This document shows positions 1-10,906 of a stretch of DNA of 64,000 nucleotides, in pieces. Position numbers and translations under genes: made by a program. The notes below the pieces were generated by a model that made no database searches, was not told the DNA's origin, and saw only the letters and a list, made by a program, of their open reading frames with translations. How positions within the stretch are numbered: the first letter of the stretch is position 1; each line of letters begins with the position of its first letter. This DNA comes from Actinoplanes sichuanensis (GTDB lineage Bacteria > Actinomycetota > Actinomycetes > Mycobacteriales > Micromonosporaceae), in the NCBI RefSeq assembly GCF_033097365.1, contig NZ_AP028461.1, positions 11,435,501-11,499,500 on the forward strand, given 5' to 3'.

Positions 1-1
1 G

Positions 2-2080
2 GTCGGCGAGCTCGGTGAGGGCACCGTCGACTTCAAGCCCACCTACGACGGCTCCGAGACCGAGCCCAAGGTGCTGCCCGCCGCCTTCCCGAACCTGCTG
101 GTCAACGGCACGTCCGGGATCGCCGTCGGGATGGCGACGAACATGATCCCGCACAACCTCGGTGAGGTCGTGGCGGCCGCCCGGCACCTGATCAAGAAGC
201 CCGCGGCCGACCTCGACGAGCTGATGCGCTTCGTGCCCGGCCCCGACCTGCCCACCGGCGGCCAGCTGCTCGGGCTCGACGAGGTGCGCCGGGCGTATGA
301 GACCGGTCGCGGCGTCGTCCGGATCCGGGCCCGCGCCGAGACCGGCCTGCTCGAGGGCGGCCGCGGCCGGCAGGCCATCACCGTCACCGAGCTGCCCTAC
401 GGCGTCGGCGCCGAGAAGATCATCGAGGCGATCACCGACGAGGTGAAGGGCAAGGTCATCACCTCCGGCCCGCGGCGTGGCCAGCGCCAGGCGGCCCGCC
501 TGACCGGGATCGCCGACGTCAAGGACCTCACCGACCGCGAGCACGGCACCCGGCTCGTCATCGAGTGCAAGGTCGGCGTCAACCCGCAGGCCCTGCTGGC
601 CGACCTCTACCGGCTCACCCCGTTGGAGAGCTCGTTCGGCATCAACAACCTGGTCCTGGTCGACGGGCAGCCCCGTACGCTCGGGTTGAAGGCTCTTCTC
701 GAAGTCTTCGTGCAGCACCGCTACGACGTCGTGACCAGGCGCACGCTTTACCGGCGGACCAAGCGCGAGGACCGTCTGCACCTGGTCGACGGCCTGCTCA
801 TCGCCCTGATCGACATCGACCGGGTGGTCGCGCTGATCCGGGCCAGCGACGACGCGGCCGCGGCCAAGGCCGGTCTGATGACCGAGTTCGGGCTCTCCGA
901 CATCCAGGCGACCTACATTCTGGACACTCCGTTGCGGCGGCTCACCCGGTTCGACCGGATCGAGCTGGAGGCCGAGCAGGACCGGCTCCGCAGCGAGATC
1001 GCCGACCTCACCCGGATCCTCGACAACGAGGACGTCCTCAAGAAGGTCGTCTCCGACGAGCTGGCCGCCGTGGCCAAGGAGTTCGGGGCCGCCCGCCGGA
1101 CCACCCTGATCGACGGTGACCTGAAGGAGGTCCTCGCCGCCTCGGTGCCGGCCGGTCCGCTCGAGGTCGCCGACGACCCCTGCCAGGTGATCCTCTCCGC
1201 GTCCGGTCTGATCGCCCGGACCGCGGCCGAGAGCGAGGAGTCCACCGAGGCCCGTAAGCGCAGCGGTCGCGTCAAACACGACGCGGTCCGCGCGATCATC
1301 CACTCCACCGCCCGCGGCCGGATCCTGCTCGTCACCAACCGGGGCCGGGCGTTCAAGACCGATGTGCTCACCCTGCCGGTCCTGCCCGAGCAGTCGGGGA
1401 CCGTCTCGCTGCGCGGCGGCATGTCCGCGTCCGAGCTGGTGCCCCTGCACAAGGGCGAGCGGGTCGTCGGCATGGCCCCGCTCGGCGGCGGCGAGTCGCC
1501 CGGCATCGCGATGGGCACCAAGTTCGGCATCGTCAAGGTGTGCGCCCCGGAGTGGCCGGTCCGGTCCGACGAGTTCGAGGTGATCACGCTCAAGGAGGGT
1601 GACGAGGTCCTGCAGGCGACCTGGCTCACCGACGGCGCCGAGTCCCTCGTCTTCGTCACGTCCGACGCCAACCTGCTTCGCTTCCCGGCGAAACTGGTGC
1701 GGCCACAGGGCCTCAAGGGCGGCGGCATGGCCGGGGTCAACGTCGGCCCGGAGGCCGAGGTGATCTCCTTCAACGCGGTCGTCACGTCCGACAGCGCCCA
1801 CGGCGAACCCATGGTCGTCACCTCCACCGGTACCCAGGTCAAGGTGTCACCGTTCGCGTCCTACCCGGCCAAGGGCCGCGCCACCGGCGGTGTCCGGGTG
1901 CAGCGGTTCCTCAAGGGCGAGACGCAGCTCGTCGTCGCCTGGGTCGGGCCGCGGCCGGTCGGCGCCTCCAACACCGGCGATCCGGTCGAGCTCCCCGAAC
2001 CGGACGCGCGCCGCGACGGGTCCGGCAACGCGGTCATCATGGGGCCGCAGCTCATCGGGCATCTGATCGAACGGGACTGA
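2..2080 (+). CDS. parC: DNA topoisomerase IV subunit A (ParC), 3' part
   Basis: The frame is open from the window edge, so the 5' end with the catalytic tyrosine is missing and about 692 residues remain. The visible part covers the end of the breakage-reunion domain (NGTSGIAVGMATNMIPHNL, then FVPGPDLPTGG), the coiled-coil and gate region, and the C-terminal beta-pinwheel. The protein would pair with a ParE/GyrB-type ATPase to pass DNA duplexes. No canonical GyrA box (QRRGGKG-like) is visible. Instead the pinwheel has SLRGGMSASE and GRATGGVRVQRFLKGE, as in actinobacterial ParC-type proteins. I therefore favour topoisomerase IV over gyrase, though a second gyrase A subunit cannot be excluded. 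A strong hairpin follows the stop. Confidence 0.82.
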   Translation, partial: VGELGEGTVDFKPTYDGSETEPKVLPAAFPNLLVNGTSGIAVGMATNMIPHNLGEVVAAARHLIKKPAADLDELMRFVPGPDLPTGGQLLGLDEVRRAYETGRGVVRIRARAETGLLEGGRGRQAITVTELPYGVGAEKIIEAITDEVKGKVITSGPRRGQRQAARLTGIADVKDLTDREHGTRLVIECKVGVNPQALLADLYRLTPLESSFGINNLVLVDGQPRTLGLKALLEVFVQHRYDVVTRRTLYRRTKREDRLHLVDGLLIALIDIDRVVALIRASDDAAAAKAGLMTEFGLSDIQATYILDTPLRRLTRFDRIELEAEQDRLRSEIADLTRILDNEDVLKKVVSDELAAVAKEFGAARRTTLIDGDLKEVLAASVPAGPLEVADDPCQVILSASGLIARTAAESEESTEARKRSGRVKHDAVRAIIHSTARGRILLVTNRGRAFKTDVLTLPVLPEQSGTVSLRGGMSASELVPLHKGERVVGMAPLGGGESPGIAMGTKFGIVKVCAPEWPVRSDEFEVITLKEGDEVLQATWLTDGAESLVFVTSDANLLRFPAKLVRPQGLKGGGMAGVNVGPEAEVISFNAVVTSDSAHGEPMVVTSTGTQVKVSPFASYPAKGRATGGVRVQRFLKGETQLVVAWVGPRPVGASNTGDPVELPEPDARRDGSGNAVIMGPQLIGHLIERD

Positions 2081-2097
2081 CGGGTTCTAACACCGAT

Positions 2098-2124
2098 CGC
2101 CGGGCGGTTCTCTGCCGCCCGGCG
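2098..2124 (+). terminator. Hairpin terminator of parC
   Basis: A perfect 10-bp stem (CGCCGGGCGG / CCGCCCGGCG) with a 7-nt loop begins 17 nt after the parC stop. There is no U-tract, as is usual for actinobacterial terminators. A short duplicated GGGCGCGGCTTCGCC-like stretch follows it. Confidence 0.6.
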
Positions 2125-2174
2125 GGCGCGGCTTCGCCGGGCGGGCGCGGCTTCGCCCGGCCGATCGTCATCGA

Positions 2175-2642
2175 TCAGGTCAGCAGTCGGGCTTCGGCGG
2201 CCTGCGGTTCCAGTTCGGCGGTGTGGGCGGCGGTGGCTTCCGGGTGGCCGTGGTATTGAGCCGGGGTGTTCTGGAAGAGGATGACGCGCCAGCCGGGGAG
2301 CCGTCGTTCGGCGACCAGGGTCTGAACCGCGTTGGTGGCCGGGTTGAGCGTGTCCGTGCCGGGCGGGATCATGCCGGCGATCGATCGGAGCAGGACGGCT
2401 CCGGGGCCGAGGACACGAATCTCCCGGATCCTGGCCACGTAGGCGGCGGTCGGGTGGTCCTGGAAGATCGGCGTGAGGTGTTTGCCGATCTCGGGCCCGT
2501 CCACCTGGCTGCCGTCGAATCCGATCAGGACGCCGTCGTCCGCGAACAGGCCCGCGAATCGTTCCGCGTCCCGCTCGTTCCAGGCGGTGAGTAGTTCCCG
2601 GTACAGCTCTCGGACGACTGATTCAGCACGAGTCTCACCCAT
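2175..2642 (-). CDS. NTF2/SnoaL-like protein of the SgcJ/EcaC type
   Basis: The product has 155 residues. The start is the ATG at 2642 because GGAGGG lies 8 nt upstream; an in-frame start further upstream has no such site. The N-terminal helix ESVVRELYRELLTAWNERDAERFAGLFADDGVLIGFDG and the later PGTDTLNPATNAVQTLV / GWRVILFQNTPAQYHG strand pattern match the cone-shaped NTF2-like fold of the SgcJ/EcaC family. Members include isomerase or hydrolase-like enzymes and uncharacterised small-molecule binders, so the substrate is unknown. It stands alone, convergent with parC. Confidence 0.72.
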   Translation of the reverse strand: MGETRAESVVRELYRELLTAWNERDAERFAGLFADDGVLIGFDGSQVDGPEIGKHLTPIFQDHPTAAYVARIREIRVLGPGAVLLRSIAGMIPPGTDTLNPATNAVQTLVAERRLPGWRVILFQNTPAQYHGHPEATAAHTAELEPQAAEARLLT

Positions 2643-2807
2643 GCCGAAACCCTCCCACGCCGGCACCGTCCACGGCGACCACTCCATCGACTGAGTGCGA
2701 GCCCGCGGGCCGAGGCCGGTCCGGGCGGCTGGTTGTGCGGGCTGGGGGTCGGTGGCCGGGACAGCACCCAGGGCCAGCCGAGGCCACCGGTGACGACGGA
2801 GCCGGGG

Positions 2808-3251
2808 CTACCAGATGGGGCGGATTCGGCCCGGGGTGGCGAGCCGGGTCAGGGCGGTTCGCAGGGCCGCTGTCTGGGCCGGGGTCAGGGTGGCGGCCAG
2901 GGGGGCCAGGGTCCGGGCGGCGGCCTCTTCGGCGGCCCGCGTGCAGGCGTGACCCTTTTCGGTCAGGACCAGGAGGCGGGCGCGGGCATCGGTGGGGTGC
3001 GGGCGGCGTTCGATGTAGCCCTTGCGGATCAGTTCCTCGGCCATCTGGCTGGCCGCCTGTTTGGTGATCTCCAGGTGCTCGGCCAGGTCGGTGACGGTGG
3101 CGCCGGTGCCGGACAGGCGGGCGAAGGCGAAGCCGTGTGCGGGCCGCAGGTCGGTGAAACCGCCGGCCCGCACCCCGGAGTCGATGCCGTCCACCAGCGC
3201 GCGAGCAGCGCTGAGCAGGAGCACCGGGAGGTCGTGGAGATCGTCGCGCAC
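2808..3251 (-). CDS. MarR-family transcriptional regulator
   Basis: The product has 147 residues and starts at GTG 3251. A winged-helix core is visible: TVTDLAEHLEITKQAASQMA (recognition helix), then LIRKGYIERRPHPTDARARL (wing with the conserved D-x-R). Family members bind palindromic DNA as dimers and release it on binding a ligand. The gene is divergent from a cupin gene and a 34-bp inverted repeat lies between them, so autoregulation and control of the cupin are likely. The GTG has no clear Shine-Dalgarno site on this strand. Confidence 0.88.
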   Translation of the reverse strand: MRDDLHDLPVLLLSAARALVDGIDSGVRAGGFTDLRPAHGFAFARLSGTGATVTDLAEHLEITKQAASQMAEELIRKGYIERRPHPTDARARLLVLTEKGHACTRAAEEAAARTLAPLAATLTPAQTAALRTALTRLATPGRIRPIW

Positions 3252-3272
3252 GGAAGGAGTTTGACATGGCAG

Positions 3273-3306
3273 TCAAGCTGCTTGACTATATCGTCAAGCA
3301 GCTTGA
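3273..3306. promoter_or_regulatory. MarR-type operator, nested palindrome
   Basis: The arms TCAAGCTGCTTGAC and GTCAAGCAGCTTGA are perfect 14-bp inverted copies separated by TATATC. Each arm is itself a near-palindrome (TCAAGCTGCTTGA at 3273-3285 and TCAAGCAGCTTGA at 3294-3306). The copies are exactly 21 bp apart, two helical turns, so two MarR dimers could bind the same DNA face. TTGACA (3261-3266) and TTGACT (3283-3288) are possible -35 hexamers for the cupin gene. Occupation would block transcription in both directions. Confidence 0.75.
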
Positions 3307-3324
3307 CTAATTTGGGGAGTGGAG

Positions 3325-3699
3325 ATGGCGATCTATCGCGGTACCGAAGCAGTGGTTCACCGGTTGCACGGGAGCGTGTTCCACGCGTTCGCGTCCCCGT
3401 CGACGGGCAGCCGGGAGCTGTGCGCCTGGCGGGTCGAGATCGCGGCCGGCGTGTCCGGTGTGCCGCACCGGGTGGGGCGCGACGAGGTTCTGATGGTCTC
3501 GGCCGGCGAGCTGTCGGTCAGCCTCGACGGTGTCGCCGGCCGGGTCTCCGCCGGGGATGTGCTGCTGGTGCCGTCCGGGACCGAGTTCCGGGTGGACAAC
3601 GAGGGGACCGAGACCGCCGCGGCCTGGGTGACCACCAGCGCCGGCTTCGAGGCGACCCTGCCGGACGGCACCACGATCACCCCGCCCTGGGTGAGCTGA
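3325..3699 (+). CDS. Cupin-domain protein
   Basis: The product has 124 residues. ATG 3325 is preceded by GGGAGTGGAG. A single cupin barrel is seen: PHRVGRDEVLMVSAGELSV resembles cupin motif 1 (with few metal-binding histidines), and GRVSAGDVLLVPSGTEFRVDN resembles motif 2. The function is unknown; small cupins can be isomerases, dioxygenases or binding proteins. It is divergent from the MarR regulator and shares its operator, so it is probably the regulated target. Confidence 0.75.
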   Translation: MAIYRGTEAVVHRLHGSVFHAFASPSTGSRELCAWRVEIAAGVSGVPHRVGRDEVLMVSAGELSVSLDGVAGRVSAGDVLLVPSGTEFRVDNEGTETAAAWVTTSAGFEATLPDGTTITPPWVS

Positions 3700-3714
3700 G
3701 CGGCCACCGCGGCG

Positions 3715-3842
3715 GGGCGGGGCGATCAAAGGGCGGGGCGATCAAGGGGCGGGCCGATCAAGGGGCGGGCCGATCAAAGGGCGGGCCGATCAAAGGGCGG
3801 GCCGATCAAAGGGTGAGGCGATCAAGGGGCGGGGCGATCAGT
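3715..3842. repeat. 16-bp tandem repeat, eight copies, at the 3' end of the aldo/keto reductase gene
   Basis: Eight units of GGGCGGGSCGATCAAR follow each other without gaps (3715, 3731, 3747, 3763, 3779, 3795, 3811 and 3827); unit 7 is the most divergent. Read on the minus strand each unit carries TGATCG, and the unit nearest the aldo/keto reductase supplies that gene's stop codon. The array fills the space between the convergent cupin and reductase genes. Confidence 0.9.
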
Positions 3843-4791
3843 CGGTGAGGGCGTCGATCGCCTTGAGTTCGTCGGCGGTGAGCGGGCCCCGGGCCTCGGC
3901 GGCCAGGCATTCGGCGAGTTCGGCGCGATTCTTGACGCCGAGAATGACCGTGGCGACGCCGGGGACGCTGAGGGCGTAGCGGTGTGCGAGTGAGGCCGCG
4001 CTCTCACCGAACGAGGCGGCCAGGGCGCGGAACGGCGCGGCCCGCGCGAAGTCGGCGGCCGCCGGGTGATCGGCGGGAACCGAGCGGTCGAGCCCGTCGG
4101 TGAGCGAGCCCGCGGCGACGACCCGGATCGCGGTGACCGCGACCCCGGCCGCCTCGGCCGCCCGGACCAGCCCGGCGTTGTCCGGCCGGACGCCATCTCC
4201 GTGGATCCACAGGTCACCGCTCTGGTCGAGGGCGTTGACCACGATCTGCGCGGTGTCCGGCCGGGGCGCGGCACCGAAGGCGTCCAGCAGCGGCACCGGA
4301 TCGCCGACCGCGGTGATCCCCCAGGCACGGATGAGTCCCTCGTCGCGCAGGGACTCGAAGACCGGGACGATCTCGTCGCGATATCCGGCCGGGTCGATCG
4401 TTCCGGAGAGGACGGTTCCCGGGCGGCGGAACTGGGTGTGCAGCACGAGCACGTCGAGGTGCTCGCGACCCAGCCGGGTGAGACTGGCGTGCAGACTTCT
4501 CCGGATACGGACGGCGAAGTCGCGGCCGTCGTCGTCCGGCAGTTGCACCTTGCTGGTGATCATCGCGGCGGAGGGGCGGCCGCGGAGCGCCTCGGCCACG
4601 GCCACCTCGGATTCGAATCCGGTGCCGTAACTGGGCGCCAGATCGAGCATGGTGATGCCGGCATCGAGTGCGGCGTGGACTGTCGCGACGGCTTCGGCGC
4701 GATTGGTGGTGCCCCACACGCCACCGATTCCGCCGCCACCGAGAGTGAGCGCACTGACACGGCCGAGTCGGCCGAAGGCCCGCTGTTCCAT
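3838..4791 (-). CDS. Aldo/keto reductase
   Basis: The product has 317 residues, the usual size for this (beta/alpha)8 NADPH-dependent family. ATG 4791 is chosen because GAGGAGAAC lies just upstream. The family pattern is clear: LGRVSALTLGGGGIGGVWG at the N-terminus, GITMLDLAPSYGTGFESEVAVAEAL with the catalytic Asp and Tyr, and VLHTQF in the region of the catalytic His. The closest described relatives act like L-fucose or pyridoxal dehydrogenases, but the substrate cannot be read from sequence. Transcription probably starts at the MerR-type promoter upstream. The stop codon lies in a 16-bp repeat array. Confidence 0.87.
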   Translation of the reverse strand: MEQRAFGRLGRVSALTLGGGGIGGVWGTTNRAEAVATVHAALDAGITMLDLAPSYGTGFESEVAVAEALRGRPSAAMITSKVQLPDDDGRDFAVRIRRSLHASLTRLGREHLDVLVLHTQFRRPGTVLSGTIDPAGYRDEIVPVFESLRDEGLIRAWGITAVGDPVPLLDAFGAAPRPDTAQIVVNALDQSGDLWIHGDGVRPDNAGLVRAAEAAGVAVTAIRVVAAGSLTDGLDRSVPADHPAAADFARAAPFRALAASFGESAASLAHRYALSVPGVATVILGVKNRAELAECLAAEARGPLTADELKAIDALTD

Positions 4792-4826
4792 GATGTTCTC
4801 CTCTTCGTTCCCGGCTGTCCGAATCG

Positions 4827-4857
4827 ACCGTAGAACCTGGAGCGCGCTCCAGATCAA
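4827..4857 (-). promoter_or_regulatory. MerR-type promoter with 19-bp spacer
   Basis: On the minus strand a -35-like TTGATC (4852-4857) and a -10-like TACGGT (4827-4832) are separated by 19 bp. The spacer region is centred on the perfect palindrome CTGGAGCGCGCTCCAG (4837-4852). An overlong spacer around a dyad is the hallmark of promoters untwisted by MerR-family activators. It points at the aldo/keto reductase, about 35 bp downstream. No merR gene is present in this window. Confidence 0.62.
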
Positions 4858-5012
4858 GTCATGTTGTCGATTCGGCGCGCCGTCGGCGCGGAGGTGTCCA
4901 GCACGTGAATAATCCGTGCTTCCGCGCGCCTCAACCAGGGAGGATGGCGCCTGCGGGAAAGGGGGAGCGGTGGACGTCGTGGCGCAGTGGGTGACTACCG
5001 AGTGGACCAGGC

Positions 5013-5079
5013 GCTCCCGGGGCGGTCCGGGAGCGGCACTACGCAGCGCGGTGCCGCAGGGCTTCCGTCTACCCGGGAG
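5013..5079 (+). promoter_or_regulatory. Possible structured leader with alternative pairing to the RBS
   Basis: A 5' hairpin (GCTCCCGG 5013-5020, loop GGCGGT, CCGGGAGC 5027-5034) precedes the gene at 5090. The same CTCCCGG (5014-5020) is also perfectly complementary to CCGGGAG at 5073-5079, which is the Shine-Dalgarno region. Two exclusive pairings are possible, one freeing and one masking the ribosome site. This is inferred from base complementarity only. Confidence 0.35.
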
Positions 5080-5089
5080 GAGGCGCAGC

Positions 5090-5494
5090 GTGGTGCATGA
5101 GGTGATGATCACCGAACGTAATGATTTCCGGCCGATCGAGTCGTTCGGCGCGGAGCCTCCGGAGCGCGAGCCGAGCTTCGCGCGTTCCGGTCTGCGATTG
5201 GTCCGGGCGGACAAGGGGGTACGGGTAGAGCTGCTCCCCGCGAGGCTGAGCGACACCAGGCTGGGCGACGCCAGAAGGGGCGACCTGTCGCGAACCCGCC
5301 CGGCGGCAGTCTGGCTGGCGCCGGGCGAGTGGCTGCGCTGGCAGGTGAACTACCGGTCGTCCGGCCCGCGAATCGACGGCGGCCGCTGGGACTACCGGCA
5401 GGACACCCTGAACATCGCGGTGGGCCCGGCCGATCCGGAGCTGTTCTTCGGCGAGCCCACCCGGCACATCGACGAGCGGGGTTTCCTGCGGTGA
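5090..5494 (+). CDS. Hypothetical protein
   Basis: The product has 134 residues. GTG 5090 is chosen because the strong site GGGAGGAGG ends 6 nt upstream; the frame is open further 5' but without such a site. The protein is soluble, with no signal or membrane segment. It has a basic, Arg-rich middle (RLSDTRLGDARRGDLSRTRP) and a C-terminal part reading VWLAPGEWLRWQVNYRSSG and TLNIAVGPADPELFFGEPT. I do not recognise the family. The gene stands alone, convergent with the small membrane protein at 5514. Confidence 0.6.
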   Translation: MVHEVMITERNDFRPIESFGAEPPEREPSFARSGLRLVRADKGVRVELLPARLSDTRLGDARRGDLSRTRPAAVWLAPGEWLRWQVNYRSSGPRIDGGRWDYRQDTLNIAVGPADPELFFGEPTRHIDERGFLR

Positions 5495-5513
5495 GCGAAA
5501 GCGGTGACGTGTC

Positions 5514-5714
5514 CTACTTGCTCGGCTCCGGCACGTCACAGGTGATCTTCGGGTTGACGCCCATCCAGTTGAGGGGGCCGGCGACCGTGGTCACGATGAC
5601 CGTGCCGGCCTCCGCGCAGCTGGCGTCCTCGCTGTCGGAGAAGTAGCCCCGCTCGTACGCGGCGATGGCGCCGAGGACGAGCCAGATGACGATGATGACC
5701 GCGCCGATACGCAT
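5514..5714 (-). CDS. Small membrane-anchored protein
   Basis: The product has 66 residues. ATG 5714 has GGAGG 6 nt upstream. One N-terminal membrane helix (RIGAVIIVIWLVLGAIAAY) is followed by a short exported domain with two cysteines (ASCAEAG, ITCDVPEPSK) that could form a disulfide. The segment GPLNWMGVNPKI recalls small conserved actinobacterial exported proteins of unknown function. No partner is evident. Confidence 0.68.
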   Translation of the reverse strand: MRIGAVIIVIWLVLGAIAAYERGYFSDSEDASCAEAGTVIVTTVAGPLNWMGVNPKITCDVPEPSK

Positions 5715-5766
5715 TGAGAGCCTCCAAACCGGGGATGAGCGGCTCATACCCCGGCGGAGGCGATCA

Positions 5767-6587
5767 CTAAACGGGCTTGCGGGCTTGCAGGGTATAGGTG
5801 TGCGGCAGTCGCTCGGGCTTTTCGGTGAGCTGCCACTCCTTGGTGTCCAGTTTGCGCATCCGGCCGGGCAGGGCCTCCCACGGCACGCTCTGGTGCTCCT
5901 CGAGCCCGGTCAGCACGAGCCCGGCCTCGAGGACGGCGGTGACGATCTCGCCCAGCCCGTGGTTCCACTCGTGGGTGAGTGTGTGCTGGAACTGGTGGTC
6001 GGACTCCACGTAGGTGCCCGGCTCGTCAAAGATCTGCGGTTCCTTCTGCTCGAAGTAGGGTTCGGTGAGCGACAGCAGCCCATCGGTGCGGTAATAGTCG
6101 AGCGACCACAGCACCGGGTGACCCTCCCGGAGGAACAGTCGGCCGCCCGGGGCGAGCAGCGACGCCACGGTCTGTGCCCACCGTTTGATGTCGGGCAGCC
6201 AGCCGAGTGCCCCGATGCCGGTGAAGACCAGGTCGAAGTCGCCATCCAGGGCGGAGCGAGCCGAGTAGAGGTCGCTCTGGACGTACTCGATGTCGGCGCC
6301 GGCCCGGGCCGCGAGGGACCGGGCCTGCTCCAGGGCCGCCCCGGAGAAGTCCAGTCCGGTCATCGAGGCGCCGAGCCGGGACAGCGACAGGGTGTCGGTG
6401 CCGATGTGGCACTGGAGATGCACGCCGCGCAGCCCGGCCACGTCGCCGAGCCGAGGTAGGTCGAACCGCACCACGTCACTCAGATAGGACGGGTCGTCGA
6501 CGAAGCTCTGCACCTGATAGCCGGGCGACGCCGCGTGGGGCGCCGCCCGCTCGTCCCAGTTCGCACGGTTGATCTCTAGGTAGTCCG

Positions 6588-6591
<4 letters not shown>
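5767..6591 (-). CDS. Class I SAM-dependent methyltransferase
   Basis: The product has 274 residues. ATG 6591 overlaps the stop of the beta-glucosidase gene as ATGA, so translation is coupled. The SAM-binding motifs are readable: VHLQCHIGTDTLSLSRLGA (motif I, in the variant LQCHIG form), TGLDFSGAALEQAR, and DFDLVFTGIGALGWL, followed by GGRLFLREGHPVLW. Homologues in actinobacteria are usually uncharacterised. Coupling to a glycosidase suggests membership in the sugar operon, but the methyl acceptor is unknown. Confidence 0.85.
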
Positions 6592-8880
<2,289 letters not shown>

Positions 8881-8884
<4 letters not shown>

Positions 8885-9921
8885 TGAGTGACCTCCTGCC
8901 GCACCACCGGCGTGGACGTGGCGTGGGTGTGCTGGGCCCGGTTGTCCAGGACCGGGGTGAAACCGATGCGCATCCGGACCGTACGACCGGAAGCGGTCTT
9001 GATCTTGGTTTTGCCGGCGCTGCGCAGGCGGGGGCTGACGAACTCGTCGATGCCGAAGTTGACCAGCGCGAGTGCGGTGCCGAGGATCGCGATGGCCAGA
9101 CCGGCCGGTACGAACCACCACCAGGCGCTCTGCGCGAGAGCCTGCTGGCCCTGCGCCCAGAACAGGATGGTGCCCCAGTTCCAGGTGGTGGCCGAGGTGA
9201 CGCCGATGAAGGCCAGGGTGATCTCGGAGAGGACGGCGAAGATGACGGTGCCGACGAAACCGGAGGCGATCACCGCGGTCAGGTTCGGCAGCAGCTCGAA
9301 ACCGATCACCCGCCAGGTCCGCTCGCCGCTGGCCCGGGCCGCCTCGACGAAGTCTCGACGCCGCAGCGACAGTGTCTGCGCACGCAGCACCCGGGCGTTC
9401 CAGGACCACGAGGTGAGGCCGATGACCAGGGCGATCAGCCAGTCCTCGGCGTTCTCCAGGGTGGAGGTGATGATGATGATCAGGGGCAGGGCCGGGATCA
9501 CCAGGAAGACGTTGGAGAGCGCGGAGAGGACCTCGTCGGTCTTGCCGCCGACGTAGCCGGCGGTCACCCCGATGATGACCGACAGCACGGTCGCCACGAT
9601 GCCGGCGAAGAACCCGACGAAGATCACGCTGCGGGTGCCGGCCAGCAGCTGGCTGAACACGTCCTGGCCGAGGTGGGTGGTGCCCATCCAGTGGTCGGCC
9701 GACGGCGGCTGGACCAGGTCGTTACCGCGGGCGCCCGGGTCGTACGGGGTGATCCACGGGCCGATCACCGCCAGCACCAGGTAGATGCCGAGGATGACCA
9801 GGCCGGTGGCCGCCTTCTTGTTGGCCACGAAGCGGAAGCTGCGGCGCTTGACCTTCTGGGGCTGGGCCATCGAGCCCTGGCCGGGAATGACCTGCTCGAT
9901 GCTTGAGGTGGGGATCGTCAT
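8881..9921 (-). CDS. Opp/Dpp-type ABC transporter permease (C-type)
   Basis: The product has 346 residues. ATG 9921 follows AAGGAGGG. A cytoplasmic N-terminus is followed by the first helix (ATGLVILGIYLVLAVIGPWI) and then the family marker AQTLSLRRRDFVEAARASGERTWRVI, the EAA loop that contacts the ATPase. Six membrane segments are expected. The C-terminal stretch PRLRSAGKTKIKTASG and the tail beyond it are longer than in typical DppC proteins. It pairs with the B-type permease 4 nt upstream. Confidence 0.9.
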
Positions 9922-9925
9922 TCTC

Positions 9926-10906
9926 TCAGCCCTCCTTGCGGGTGCGCGGGTCGAGAAGCAGGTACGCGATGTCCGCGAGCAGGTTCGCCACCAGCACCGA
10001 GATCGTGATGATCAGGAAGACGCCCTGCATCAGCGGGTAGTCCGAGGCGCCCAGCGCCTGGAACAGCTGGAACCCGACCCCCGGGTAGGAGAAGACGATC
10101 TCCACCAGCAGCGTGCCGCCGACGATGAAACCGAGCGACAGCGCGAAGCCGGAGACGTTCGGCAGCAGCGCGTTGCGGGCCGCGTAGCTCATCGCCACCC
10201 GGCGGTCGGACAGGCCCTTGGCGTGCGCGACGGTGATGTAGTCCTCCGACGACACGGTCACCATCATGTTCCGCATGCTCAGGATCCAGCCGCTGACCGA
10301 GGAGATCAGGATGGTCAGGGCGGGTAGCAGGCTGTGCTGGATGGCACTCGGGATGAAGTACTGGTCCCAGGCCGGCACCAGGCCGTTGTCGAAGCCGCCC
10401 GATGACGGGAAGAAGCTGTCCGGGCCGGTGAGCAGGTAGATCGCGATGATGCCGAGCCAGAAGTAGGGCACCGAGGACAGGAACGTGGTGACCGGCAGCA
10501 GACCGTCGGTCCACGAGCCGCGCCGCCAGCCGGCCAGGATGCCCAGGCCGGTGCCGAGGAAGAAGCTGATGATCGTGGTGATGCCGACCAGCAGCAACGT
10601 CCAGGGCAGGCTCTTGGCGAGGATCTCGGAGACCGGCGTCGGGAAGAACGTGAACGACAGGCCCAGGTCACCGGAGAGCAGTTGCCCCCAGTAGCTGACG
10701 TACTCCGACCACAGGCTGGCGTCCCTGTCCAGGCCGAACAGCACGTAGAGGGAGTCGATCGCCTGGCTGCTGAGCTGGCCCTGGTACTTGGTGATCAGCG
10801 CCTGGACCGGGTCGCCGGGGATCATCCGCGGGATGAAGAAGTTCAGGGTGATCGCGGCCCACGCGGTGAACAGGTAGAAGGCGAGCCGTTGCAGGAAGTA
10901 TTTCAC
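9926..10906 (-). CDS. Opp/Dpp-type ABC transporter permease (B-type)
   Basis: The product has 326 residues. GTG 10906 overlaps the upstream ATPase stop as GTGA. The N-terminus [21 protein letters not shown] is the standard first helix, followed by the conserved [11 protein letters not shown]. The ATPase-contacting EAA-like loop reads [17 protein letters not shown]. Five or six membrane helices follow. It forms the translocation channel with the C-type permease. Confidence 0.9.
   Translation of the reverse strand: MKYFLQRLAFYLFTAWAAITLNFFIPRMIPGDPVQALITKYQGQLSSQAIDSLYVLFGLDRDASLWSEYVSYWGQLLSGDLGLSFTFFPTPVSEILAKSLPWTLLLVGITTIISFFLGTGLGILAGWRRGSWTDGLLPVTTFLSSVPYFWLGIIAIYLLTGPDSFFPSSGGFDNGLVPAWDQYFIPSAIQHSLLPALTILISSVSGWILSMRNMMVTVSSEDYITVAHAKGLSDRRVAMSYAARNALLPNVSGFALSLGFIVGGTLLVEIVFSYPGVGFQLFQALGASDYPLMQGVFLIITISVLVANLLADIAYLLLDPRTRKEG

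Noticed and set aside
4916..5089. Longer N-terminus for the protein at 5090
   Set aside because: The open frame there lacks a ribosome site and reads as low-quality coding sequence; the strong GGGAGGAGG favours the later start.
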